NCBI GenBank assembly: GCA_005772945.1
Contig: SXIE01000027.1
Span: forward strand, 1-13,499
DNA from: Pseudomonadota bacterium
GTDB lineage: Bacteria; Myxococcota; UBA9042; PHBI01
Direction: 5' to 3'
Length of the DNA: 13,499 nt
Under the pieces are notes generated by a model that did not search any database, had not been told where the DNA came from, and saw only the letters and a program-made list of their open reading frames with translations. Made by a program: the position numbers and the translations under genes. This document shows, one piece after another, positions 1-11,822 of the stretch. The first letter of the stretch is position 1. Each line of letters begins with the position of its first letter.

Positions 1-2
1 AA

Positions 3-221
3 CTCATCGAATGCGCGGGAGCACACCTGCTCCTCCTGCCGTCCTACTCGCCCGAGTTCAACCCGATCGAGACCTTCTGGGGCTGGCTCAAAGAGCGACT
101 TCGAAGAGCCAAAGCCCGCTCTCGTGACGCCGTCGACCGGAAGGTCTTGCGTGCCATGAACGAGTTGCCCAGAGGCCACATCGTCAGTTGGTTCAAGGAC
201 GCCGGATACCGCGCTCGGTGA
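3..221 (+). CDS. IS630-family transposase, C-terminal part (cut by window edge)
   Basis: An open frame enters from the left edge and ends at TGA 219-221, giving 72 residues. It contains the block LPSYSPEFNPIETFWGWLK, the typical C-terminal signature of IS630/Tc1-mariner DDE transposases; the Glu of NPIE is the third catalytic acidic residue. It ends with a HIVSWFKDAGYR-like tail, also usual for IS630 C-termini. Such enzymes cut and paste their element into TA dinucleotides. Only the C-terminal third is visible, so whether the element is intact cannot be judged. The stop codon lies 38 bp before the likely start of the next gene, so the insertion sequence ends very close to that gene and no inverted repeat could be assigned with confidence. 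Confidence 0.85.
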   Translation, partial: LIECAGAHLLLLPSYSPEFNPIETFWGWLKERLRRAKARSRDAVDRKVLRAMNELPRGHIVSWFKDAGYRAR

Positions 222-259
222 ACTCGATCGGCGCTGTCAGAACCACCTGCGAGAAACCT

Positions 260-1342
260 ATGCATGTGTGCGCAATTGTCGCGGCGGCCCTTCTTCTTGC
301 GAACTGGGGCGGGGGCGACGGCGCGCGGGCGCAGAGCGCGCTGTGTGCCAAGGTGCGGCTCGAGATCCCGCAGACGCTGACGCTCGAGCGCGATGCGTTC
401 GCGGCCAAGCTCGTCATCACGAACAACCTGCCCGACGTGCCGCTCGAGGACATCGCGGTGACGTTGGAGATCGAGACGGCGGCGGGCGACGACGCGAGCA
501 CGATCGTGTTCGTCGGCGAGCCGGCGCTGACGGGCGTGACGTCGATCGACGGGAGCGGGCGCGTCGCGGCGGGGACGTCGGCGACGGCGGAGTGGCTGTT
601 CGTACCGACGCCGGGCGCGGGCGGCGTGGACCCGGCGGGGCTCGGCTATCGGGCGCGCGCGACGCTGCATTACCGGGCGGGCGTGGCCGAGGCGGATCTG
701 GTGTCGACGTGGGCGGACTTCACGGTCATGCCGCAGCCGCTGCTCGAGCTGACGTACGCGCTGCCGCGCTGGGTCGAGTCGGACGATCCGTTCACGGTGC
801 CGGTCGAGCCGCCGGTGCCGTTCGATCTGGCGGTGCGCGTGGCCAACGTAGGACACGGCGAGGCGCGCGCGGTGCGCATCGCGTCGGCGCAGCCGCGCAT
901 CGTGGAGAATCAGGCGGGGTTGCTCATCGACTTCGAGATCGTCGGGGGCGAGGTCGACGGGATCCCGGGCCCGGGGTCGCTGATGCTGGACTTCGGGGCC
1001 ATCGCGGCGGGCGCGTGCGACACGGGTGCGTGGGTGATGAAGACGACACTCGAGGGGGTGTTCACGAGTCTCGATGTGGCCTTTTCGCATGAGGCGTCGC
1101 TGGGCGGGGCGGACACGTCGCTCATCGGCGGGGCGACGACGCGCTGGCTCTTGCATCGCGTGCACAGCGAGGCGCGCGGGGTGTTGTCGGAGGTGGATCA
1201 GCAGGACGATTTCCTGGTCGAGCCGGCGAATGCGCCGCCGCTCGCGCCGGGGCTCGCGGTGCCGGAGTCTTACGAGGTGCTGCAACTGCGGCATCATCAT
1301 GGCGCAGGGCATCGGGCTCTCGAGCTTGTCGGACCTCATTAA
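260..1342 (+). pseudogene. Secreted beta-rich protein, N-terminal part; frame broken near 1280-1300
   Basis: From ATG 260 the frame encodes 360 residues. Residues 5-15 are hydrophobic, followed by ARA (22-24), a plausible signal peptidase site, so export is likely although the n-region has little positive charge. Residues about 30-155 and 156-305 look like two beta-sandwich modules: alternating hydrophobic strands, NN, VPL turns and a dense block SAQPRIVENQAGLLIDFEI (208-226), then LGGADTSLI (281-289). I recall this pattern from large secreted bacterial proteins but cannot name the family. The last residues (about 343-360, LRHHHGAGHRALELVGPH) look unlike the rest, and a good coding frame opens in another phase at the same place, so I read this as the 5' part of a frameshifted gene. 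GTG 218, which overlaps the transposase stop, is an alternative start and would add 14 residues with two basic ones. No strong Shine-Dalgarno is seen before either start. Confidence 0.6.
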
Positions 1343-1979
1343 GGGCATGGCCTTCAAGGTCGTCGGCAAGATCCGCGCGATCGGGGGTTGGCTCGCGTCC
1401 GGTCCGCACATCGGCCTCGAGGACCTCGAGGAAGAAGCCGCGAGCGTCGCCAACATGCTCGACGCGGCCGACCAGATTCTCGAAGACACCTCGCAAATGG
1501 TCGACGAGGCGCTCGCGTCGCAATGCGATGAAGAAGGCCTGGCCGACCAGATCGAAAACCGCCTCATCGACGCGGCCGCCATCATCACCGAGGAGACCGT
1601 GCGCTCGGTGCTCGAGGCGGTCACCGGCGGCGCCCTGACCTTCCAGGCGACGGCCCTGACCTTCGACAAGAACTGCCTCGCCCAGGGCGAGGAGACGTGC
1701 GCCGACACCGGCGAGCCCGACTACATCGCAGGCATGGGCGGCATGAACTTCTGCGTCAGTTGCGGCAGCTGCGAGAACCCGAGCGAACGCGGCCCCGAGT
1801 GCCCGATGACCGTGCAATTCGCCGATGTGACGGCCTACTGCGGCCCGGGGCTGGGACTCGTCATCCAGAATATCCGCGGCACGCCGCGCTACAATATCCC
1901 GTGGCTTCCGCAGTGGACGGGCGGGGTCGATCTGTCGACCGGCCACATTTGCGAGCCCGGGACGATCGTCCCGTTCTGA
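1299..1979 (+). CDS. Cysteine-rich protein, probable frameshifted C-terminal part of the preceding gene
   Basis: From ATG 1299 the frame gives 226 residues of normal composition; the same frame is already open further upstream. Residues 1-35 are mildly hydrophobic and glycine-rich. Residues 38-110 are acidic and probably helical (LEDLEEEAASVANMLDAADQ). Residues 126-218 hold eight of nine cysteines, including CVSCGSC at 152-158, which could form disulfides outside the cell or bind a metal. There is no signal peptide at this start and no close Shine-Dalgarno (the nearest GAGGTG, at 1274-1279, is about 19 bases away). It overlaps the previous frame by 44 bp. These facts fit a one-base frameshift in one longer secreted protein better than two separate genes. 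No function can be assigned. Confidence 0.55.
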   Translation: MAQGIGLSSLSDLIKGMAFKVVGKIRAIGGWLASGPHIGLEDLEEEAASVANMLDAADQILEDTSQMVDEALASQCDEEGLADQIENRLIDAAAIITEETVRSVLEAVTGGALTFQATALTFDKNCLAQGEETCADTGEPDYIAGMGGMNFCVSCGSCENPSERGPECPMTVQFADVTAYCGPGLGLVIQNIRGTPRYNIPWLPQWTGGVDLSTGHICEPGTIVPF

Positions 1980-1992
1980 CCGATGCCCCGAG

Positions 1993-2007
1993 CGCGCCGC
2001 AGGCGCG
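1993..2007. other. Short perfect GC stem-loop between genes
   Basis: CGCGCC (1993-1998) and GGCGCG (2002-2007) are exact reverse complements with a three-base loop, placed 14 bases after the stop of the cysteine-rich frame and 30 bases before the methyltransferase start. It could mark a transcript end, but no T-tract follows, so an intrinsic terminator is not supported. Confidence 0.3.
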
Positions 2008-2036
2008 ACGCACCCCGGACATGGTAACCAACGGCC

Positions 2037-2918
2037 GTGGCGTACGACTTCCGCAAGCCCCTCATGCACGCCCTCGCGCTGGCCTCGCGCCGAACACCGC
2101 CGTTTGCGGGCAAGACGCCTCTCGGTCGCGCTCTGGACGCGGCGATCCGTCGTGTGGGACCGCAGCTCGGACCCATCGCGGCGACGATCGACGGCCTGCG
2201 CTTCGTGCTCGAGACCCGCGACCACATCCAGCACGCGCTCTTCTATCAAGGCGCCTACGAACCCGATGTCGTGGGCTGGCTCGCGGCAGAGATCCGGGCG
2301 CGCGCGGCGCCCGTGCTCTGGGACGTCGGGGCAAATGTCGGCGCGCTGAGCGTGCCGCTGCTCGCGCGCTTCCCGCAGCTGGCGGTGGAGGCGTTCGAGC
2401 CGTCGCCCGAGATTGCCAGGCGATATGCCAACCATGTTTCTGTCAATGTCGCGGCACATTCGCAACGCGTGCGCCTCCACGTGCTGGCACTCTCGGACAC
2501 CGACGGCGAGACCGCGTTCTATCCGAGCGCCGTCGCGGAGAACGCCGGTCTGGGCTCGCTTCTCCGCTCGGCGACGACCCACACGGTCCCCATGGCCGCC
2601 GCGAGCGCGCGCGGCGACACGCTCGTAGCGAAGGGCTTGGCGCGGTCCCCGGATGTCATCAAGATCGACGTCGAGGGCTTCGAACCCGAGGTCGTGCGCG
2701 GACTCGGTGCGCTGCTCGAGTCGGCGCGTCCGAGCCTGGTCGTCGAGCACAGCCCCGCGCGTCTCCTGCGCCGAGGGCTTCGCGCCGACGCCCTGATTCG
2801 CGATCTCGTCGGCGTGGGTTACGACTGCCGCAGGCTCGTGCGCGGCGTGGAGGTCGCGCTCGCCGAGGGGGATCTCCGCACGCGCTGCGACCTCGTCGCG
2901 CGACCTCGTGGAGCTTGA
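2037..2918 (+). CDS. FkbM-family SAM-dependent methyltransferase
   Basis: The 293-residue product has the standard FkbM layout. A variable N-terminal 90 residues is followed by SAM-binding motif I LWDVGANVG (94-102), the acidic ribose-binding motif EAFEPSP (118-124), and the family hallmark IKIDVEGFEPEVVRGL (208-223), then VVEHS (235-239). Members O-methylate sugars, polyketides or other small molecules; the substrate cannot be read from sequence, and no glycan or natural-product cluster is visible nearby. The start is GTG 2037; ATG 2064 is an in-frame alternative that would remove nine residues. ATG 2021 is out of frame. No membrane segment or signal peptide is seen, so it is probably cytoplasmic. 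It sits between the broken secreted gene and a small lipoprotein, with no obvious functional link to the downstream purine cluster. Confidence 0.8.
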   Translation: MAYDFRKPLMHALALASRRTPPFAGKTPLGRALDAAIRRVGPQLGPIAATIDGLRFVLETRDHIQHALFYQGAYEPDVVGWLAAEIRARAAPVLWDVGANVGALSVPLLARFPQLAVEAFEPSPEIARRYANHVSVNVAAHSQRVRLHVLALSDTDGETAFYPSAVAENAGLGSLLRSATTHTVPMAAASARGDTLVAKGLARSPDVIKIDVEGFEPEVVRGLGALLESARPSLVVEHSPARLLRRGLRADALIRDLVGVGYDCRRLVRGVEVALAEGDLRTRCDLVARPRGA

Positions 2919-2974
2919 CCTGGGCGCGCGGCGGGGCCACGGTGGCCGGGCATCGTCAAGGATGGGGATATCCG

Positions 2975-3370
2975 ATGGGTCGCGGGGTGGGCACGTTCGT
3001 CGTCGGCATTCTCGTCGCGTCGGCGTGCTGTGGCGGTGAGCGCGCGGACACCTGGGAGCGCTTCCACCGCGCGTTCATCCGCTGGTACCCGGTCGCCTGG
3101 GGCAGCGCGCCAACCGATGACATGGTGCGCGCCAGCCAGCGGCGGTTCGACTGTGTCTGGGAGCGCCTGGAGCGCCCCGCGGACGAGTTCGCGTGCGTCA
3201 TTCGCGCGACGGACGAAATGGTCCGTTGCTCCGAGGATCCGACGATGCGGGGCAAGGCGGCCGACTGCCTGAAGCTGGAACGGCAACCGTGCGCCACGTC
3301 GCAGGTGTTCAAGCGGGTGTCGTGGGAGTGCTCCGACGAACGCGACCGCCAGCTCGTGCTGCCGCCGTAG
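2975..3370 (+). CDS. Small cysteine-rich putative lipoprotein, function unknown
   Basis: ATG 2975 gives a 131-residue protein, preceded by a GGGGA stretch at 2965-2969. The N-terminus (MGRGVGTFVVGILVASACCGG) is a short charged and hydrophobic leader ending in ASAC, an acceptable lipobox with Cys18 as the likely lipidated residue. The mature part is charged and mostly helical-looking, with cysteines spaced in FDC, FAC, RCSED, DCLKL, QPC and WEC contexts, suggesting disulfides in a periplasmic or outer-membrane-attached protein. I do not recognise a family. It lies 56 bp after the methyltransferase and 180 bp before ygfK, so it could be last in the left transcription unit. Small secreted cysteine-rich lipoproteins of this kind are common in Myxococcota, but that is only weak taxonomic evidence. 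Confidence 0.6.
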   Translation: MGRGVGTFVVGILVASACCGGERADTWERFHRAFIRWYPVAWGSAPTDDMVRASQRRFDCVWERLERPADEFACVIRATDEMVRCSEDPTMRGKAADCLKLERQPCATSQVFKRVSWECSDERDRQLVLPP

Positions 3371-3540
3371 GTCGCCTCGGGGTGGGCCGAGACGCCCGCC
3401 GGCCGTTCGAGGACGCCCAGCGGCGGGGCGTGCGGAGCCTCGACGGCCGCGTTCTGCTGCGCCCTCCGTTTGGTGCCGGCCTTGCACCGGGGCGGCCTCC
3501 GCGTGCGCGTGGCGGTCGCCGGGGCGCGCGCGAGACCATC

Positions 3541-3545
3541 GGAGG
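3541..3545 (+). promoter_or_regulatory. Shine-Dalgarno GGAGG deciding the TTG start of ygfK
   Basis: GGAGG lies five bases before TTG 3551 and is the strongest ribosome-binding site in the 180-bp gap. Homology supports the choice: the residues after this TTG (SLRPIPFAALV) match the RPIPFEELL-type N-terminus I recall for E. coli YgfK, whereas the 27 extra residues of the longer open frame (from 3470) are Arg/Ala-rich and unlike the family. The gap 3371-3550 shows no recognisable promoter boxes or riboswitch. Confidence 0.7.
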
Positions 3546-3550
3546 GTCGG

Positions 3551-5382
<1,832 letters not shown>

Positions 5383-5386
<4 letters not shown>

Positions 5387-6333
5387 CCGTGACCGGATCC
5401 CTCACCGTCCTCGCCATGGGCGGCAACTCGCTCCTCGACCCGGCGCTCCCGCCGACGGTCGCGAACCAATTCGCCGTCACGCGCCGCGCGGTCGGGCCGA
5501 TCGCTGAGCTCATGACCCAGGGTCATCGCTTCGTCATCACGCACGGCAACGGCCCTCAAGTCGGCTGGATGCTGCTGCGCTCGGAGCTGGCGCGCGGCGA
5601 GATCCACGAGGTCCCGCTCGACTCGCTGGTCGCCAGTTCCCAGGGCGCCATCGGTTACATGCTGCAGCGGCTCCTCCGCGAAGAGCTCGCCCAACGCGGC
5701 GTCGACATCCCCGTCGCGACGGTCGTCACCGAGGTCGAGGTCGACCCGGCCGACCCCGCGTTTCAGAGACCGACCAAGCCGGTCGGCCTCTTCTATAGTG
5801 CGACCGAGGCCGCCACGCGCGCGTCGGAACGCGGCTGGATCGTGCGCGAGGACGCGGGGCGTGGCTGGCGCCGGGTCGTCCCCTCGCCGCGTCCGCAGCG
5901 CATCGTCGAGCTCGACGTCGTGAAGCTCTTGGTCGGCGACGGCGCGACCGTCATCGCGTGCGGCGGCGGCGGCGTGCCCGTCATGCGCGATGGCGAAGGC
6001 AAGCTGCGCGGGGTCGAGGCCGTCATCGACAAGGACCTGACGAGCGCGCTCTTGGCGACCAACCTCGGCGCGCGCCGCCTCGTCATCACGACCGGGGTCG
6101 AGCGCGTCATGCGCGGCTTCCGGGGTCCGAATCCGGTCGCCATCGATCACATCACGCATCGCGAGCTCGCCCTCTTGCACGCCGCCGGGGAGTTCCCGGC
6201 CGGCAGCATGGGCCCGAAGATCGAGGCGGCCCTCGGCTTCCTCGAGCGCGGCGGCGACTCCGTTCTCATCTGCCATCCCGAGGCCCTGGCGCTCGCCCTC
6301 GAGGGCCACGCCGGGACCCTCGTCACGAACTGA
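5383..6333 (+). CDS. arcC: Carbamate kinase
   Basis: The 316-residue product is full length for the amino-acid kinase fold carbamate kinases (about 310). It transfers phosphate between carbamoyl phosphate and ADP, yielding ATP and carbamate in catabolism. Motifs include MGGNSLL (12-18), THGNGPQVG (53-61), QRPTKPVG (128-135), ACGGGGVPV (192-200), VIDKDLTSALLA (214-225) and FPAGSMGPKIEAA (271-283), covering the phosphate-, carbamate- and nucleotide-binding loops. ATG 5383 overlaps the ygfK stop as ATGA, suggesting translational coupling. The carbamoyltransferase YgeW follows after 42 bp, so the likely role is ATP formation from carbamoyl phosphate released in purine breakdown, equivalent to yqeA in the E. 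coli locus. There is no arginine deiminase nearby, which argues against an arc operon. No oddities are visible. Confidence 0.92.
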
Positions 6334-6365
6334 GACATCGCTTTCTTTTCTCCCAAGTCATCGCG

Positions 6366-6369
6366 AGGA
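6366..6369 (+). promoter_or_regulatory. Ribosome-binding site for the GTG start of ygeW
   Basis: AGGA lies six bases before GTG 6376. An ATG at 6371 is out of frame and opens only a two-codon reading frame (ATG CCG TGA, 6371-6379) that ends across the GTG. The 42-bp gap upstream also contains a pyrimidine-rich stretch (CTTTCTTTTCTCCC, 6341-6354) with no preceding stem, so it is not a terminator. Confidence 0.5.
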
Positions 6370-6375
6370 AATGCC

Positions 6376-7524
6376 GTGAGCCCCTCTTTGCAAGAACCCC
6401 TTCCGACCTTCGACCACGACGTCCTGCAAGGCCTTCTCGGCCAGAGCATCCTCTGCACCCAGGACTGGAACGATGCGCAGGTGAACCAGCTGCTGGCGGT
6501 CGCGCGCGCGTTCGAGACCCTCGATCGCAGCGGGATCCGGACGCCGCTCATCCCGAACGAGCTCGCCTGGGCGCTCTTTTTCGACAACTCGACGCGCACC
6601 AAGTCCGCCTGGGCCGGGGCCGCGACGCGTCTCGGCATGCAGCCCGTCATCGTCGATGGTTCGTCGACCCAGATCGCGCACGGCGAGACGGCCGGCGAGA
6701 CCGGGACGATGCTCGGCATGAACTCGCACGCGATGGGCGTCCGCCACGACCTCATCCTCGGGCAGGGCCGCAAGCTCATGCGCGAGATGAAGGAGGGCAT
6801 CGATCAGTACCTCGGCGCGACCGAGCAACGGCGCAGCGTGCCGGTCGTGAACCTGCAATGCGATCTCGATCACCCGACCCAGACGCTGGCCGACCTGCAG
6901 TGGCTCAGGCAGCGTTTCGGCGACGTGCGCGGCAAGCGCATCGCGGTCTCTTGGGCCTACTCGCCGAGCTACGCCAAGCCGCTCTCGGTGCCGCAGGGGC
7001 TCATCATGCTGCTGACGCGCTGGGGGGCCGACGTGGTCCTCGCGCATCCCGAGGGCTATGACCTTCTGCCCGAGTCGCTCGAGGCGGCGCACGCGAATAG
7101 CCAGCGCTCGGGCGGGCAGTTCCGCGTGACGCGCTCGATGGACGAGGCGTTCGCGGGCGCGCACGCGGTCTATCCCAAGAGCTGGGGCCCGATGGAGCTG
7201 ATGCAGGCGCGAGTCTCGGCGGCCGCGGACAAGAAGGCGCTCGGCGAGATCGAGCAGAAGGCGCTCGCGATGAACGCGACGCACAAGGACTGGATCTGCG
7301 ACCGGCGTCGCATGGATCTCACGCACGATCGGAAGGCGCTCTACTTGCACTGCCTGCCCGCCGATATCGGCGCCGAGGTGTCCGCCGACGTGATGGCGGG
7401 CGCGACGATCGACGTCGCATGCGAGGCGCAGAAGAAGCTCTACGTCATCATGGCGATGCTCGCGGTGGCCAAGGTGGATGGGCTCGCGGGGCGGATCCAG
7501 GCGCTCGCGGGAGGTCGCTCATGA
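6376..7524 (+). CDS. ygeW: YgeW-type knotted carbamoyltransferase
   Basis: The 382-residue protein belongs to the aspartate/ornithine carbamoyltransferase superfamily and is close in length to E. coli YgeW (about 396). The carbamoyl-phosphate loop is FFDNSTRTKS (68-77); STRTKS rather than the STRT-R of classical enzymes is typical of the YgeW branch. Further motifs are GETAGETGTML (103-113), CDLDHPTQTLAD (162-173; HPxQ binds the carbamoyl oxygen) and HCLPAD (325-330). The physiological substrate of YgeW is not one of the classical amino acids; in purine loci it is thought to transfer a carbamoyl group to phosphate or a small amine. With the adjacent carbamate kinase it would close an ATP-yielding route. 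Start GTG 6376 is supported by AGGA. The stop overlaps the ygeY start as ATGA. Confidence 0.9.
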   Translation: MSPSLQEPLPTFDHDVLQGLLGQSILCTQDWNDAQVNQLLAVARAFETLDRSGIRTPLIPNELAWALFFDNSTRTKSAWAGAATRLGMQPVIVDGSSTQIAHGETAGETGTMLGMNSHAMGVRHDLILGQGRKLMREMKEGIDQYLGATEQRRSVPVVNLQCDLDHPTQTLADLQWLRQRFGDVRGKRIAVSWAYSPSYAKPLSVPQGLIMLLTRWGADVVLAHPEGYDLLPESLEAAHANSQRSGGQFRVTRSMDEAFAGAHAVYPKSWGPMELMQARVSAAADKKALGEIEQKALAMNATHKDWICDRRRMDLTHDRKALYLHCLPADIGAEVSADVMAGATIDVACEAQKKLYVIMAMLAVAKVDGLAGRIQALAGGRS

Positions 7525-9092
7525 GTCGCGACGCACTCGAGCTCGATCGCTGCGTCATGGAGCTTGCCGCGCGCGATCTCCCGTTGGCGGCCGCCATTCT
7601 GCGCGAGGCCGTGCGTGTCCCGGCCGACTGGCTCGACAAGAAGGCCGACGACGGCGGCGACCCTAAGTGCGGCCTCTCGAACCACGAGGGCCCGCGCCTC
7701 GAAGGCTTGAAAAAGGCCATCATCGAGCACCGCGCGGTGCGCCATCCGGACGACGTCGCCATCGACGCGTTTGGCAATCTCGTGTGGACGGTGTCCGATC
7801 CGGACGACGGGATCGCGCCCGCCGACAAGAAGGTCATCTACCTCGATGGCCACTCAGACACGGTGCGCGCGCTGCGATCGGATTGGATCGCGAAGACCGG
7901 CGGCGGGCTCGATCCGTACCTCGGGATCCTCGATCCGGCGCGCCTCGATGACGCCGGGCGCGGCTTCCTGCGCCGCGAGCTCGGCTGGCTTCCGCCCGAT
8001 GCCGAATGGCAGCATTTGCTGTTCGGACGCGGCTCGGCGGACCAACTGGCGGGCGTCGTGTCGCAGGTGATCGCGACGCGGATCCTGCTCGAGCTGGCGC
8101 CGATCGGCGCCTTGCGCGGCGTGATCGTACGCAGCTACGCAACCGTTGCAGAAGAAGACAACGATGGCTGTGGGCCGCGCTATTTGGTCGAGCGCGTGCT
8201 TCCGGGCGCGGCGCCCGAGGTCGTGCCGGATGTCGTCATTCTCACCGAGGGGACGGGCGACGCGAAAAAGGGCGCGCTCGGGATCTACCGCGGACAGCGC
8301 GGGCGCATGCAGATCGAGCTCAGCATCACTGGGCGCTCGTGCCACGGATCGATGCCATGGATGGGCCTCAACCCGCTCGAGTTCGGGGGCGCGATCGTGG
8401 CCGAGGCGGCGCGGGCGTACGACGCGCGGGTGGGCTTTCTCGACGATCCGTTTCTCGGACACGGGACGCGCACGGCGTCGTGGTCGGAGCTGCAGACCCC
8501 GAGTGATTGCGCCGTTCCCGAGCGCTTCGTCGTCCGCTTCGATCGGCGCCTGACCATCGGCGAGACCGCTCCGCAGGCGGTCGCGGACATCGAGCGCCTC
8601 GAATCGGTGAAGGCCGCGCGCGCGGCCGGGCTGACGGTCGAGGTGGGCATCCCCGACTACGCCGAGCCGACCTGGACTGGGTATCGCTCGAGCAACCCGC
8701 AGGTCTATCCGGGGTGGCTGACGCCCGAGGAGCATCCGGCGATCCGGGCCGCGGTCGAGACGTATCGGCGCGTGGTATCGCCGGCGGTACCGGCCGAGGC
8801 GGCACCGGGCGGCACGCTCAAGCCGGAGCCGCGCGTGGACCGTTGGATCTTCTCGACCGACGGGGTCGGGTTCCCGGTGCCGGCGGGGCAGACGGCCATC
8901 CGAGTGCCGAGCGAGAAGCGCTGGGTGACGTCGGGCGCGGTCGAGCATCCGGCGATGTTCGGCTTTGGCGCGGGGCAGGAGCAGAACACGCACAAGATCG
9001 GCGAGTGCGTCGACCTGCGCGAGCTGCAGCACGCGATCGCGCTCATCGCGCGCTTCCCGGCGGCGTACCGCGCGCTGACAATGGCCGAGTAG
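7521..9092 (+). CDS. ygeY: YgeY-like M20 family metallohydrolase, extended form
   Basis: The 523-residue product has all M20 landmarks: metal ligand and catalytic pair H111/D113 in YLDGHSDTV, bridging D174 in SADQLAGV, catalytic E211 and metal ligand E212 in AEEDNDG, E243 in LTEGTGD, H275 of the dimerisation domain in GRSCHGSMPWMGLNP, and the final ligand H491 in EQNTHKIGE. The family hydrolyses amide or peptide-like bonds with two zinc ions; YgeY of urate-degradation loci is taken to cut an amide intermediate. At 523 residues it is about 120 longer than E. coli YgeY. The extra material seems to lie near the N-terminus (33-60), after the first metal motif (117-170) and at 385-445 (GYRSSNPQVYPGWL and a Pro/Ala/Glu-rich stretch). 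Its ATG overlaps the ygeW stop. No signal peptide, so cytoplasmic. Confidence 0.85.
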   Translation: MSRDALELDRCVMELAARDLPLAAAILREAVRVPADWLDKKADDGGDPKCGLSNHEGPRLEGLKKAIIEHRAVRHPDDVAIDAFGNLVWTVSDPDDGIAPADKKVIYLDGHSDTVRALRSDWIAKTGGGLDPYLGILDPARLDDAGRGFLRRELGWLPPDAEWQHLLFGRGSADQLAGVVSQVIATRILLELAPIGALRGVIVRSYATVAEEDNDGCGPRYLVERVLPGAAPEVVPDVVILTEGTGDAKKGALGIYRGQRGRMQIELSITGRSCHGSMPWMGLNPLEFGGAIVAEAARAYDARVGFLDDPFLGHGTRTASWSELQTPSDCAVPERFVVRFDRRLTIGETAPQAVADIERLESVKAARAAGLTVEVGIPDYAEPTWTGYRSSNPQVYPGWLTPEEHPAIRAAVETYRRVVSPAVPAEAAPGGTLKPEPRVDRWIFSTDGVGFPVPAGQTAIRVPSEKRWVTSGAVEHPAMFGFGAGQEQNTHKIGECVDLRELQHAIALIARFPAAYRALTMAE

Positions 9093-9103
9093 GGCCGAGT
9101 AGG
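9084..9103 (+). repeat. Perfect 10-bp tandem duplication at the ygeY-xdh junction
   Basis: GCCGAGTAGG occurs twice in a row (9084-9093 and 9094-9103). The first copy carries the last sense codons and the TAG stop of ygeY. The second supplies a spare TAG and the first bases of the AGGAG ribosome-binding site (9101-9105) of xdh. Confidence 0.85.
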
Positions 9104-9110
9104 AGAGAGC

Positions 9111-11818
<2,708 letters not shown>

Positions 11819-11822
<4 letters not shown>

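Noticed and set aside
1290..1300. CATCATCAT as a programmed frameshift site.
   Set aside because: A trinucleotide repeat changes length by whole codons and is not a slippery heptamer.
1993..2007. Intrinsic terminator after the cysteine-rich frame.
   Set aside because: The stem is only six base pairs and no T-run follows.
1122..2750. A 542-codon minus-strand frame across the secreted and methyltransferase genes.
   Set aside because: Opposite clear FkbM motifs and of low-complexity Arg/Ala composition; a shadow frame.
3470..3550. Longer ygfK start at TTG 3470.
   Set aside because: The 27 added residues are Arg/Ala/Val-rich and unlike the YgfK N-terminus, while TTG 3551 has GGAGG at good spacing and begins at the conserved RPIPF.
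6371..6379. Two-codon upstream frame ATG-CCG-TGA overlapping the ygeW GTG as a regulatory mini-ORF.
   Set aside because: The AGGA spacing favours the GTG directly (one base to the ATG, six to the GTG), and a nine-base frame is easily chance.
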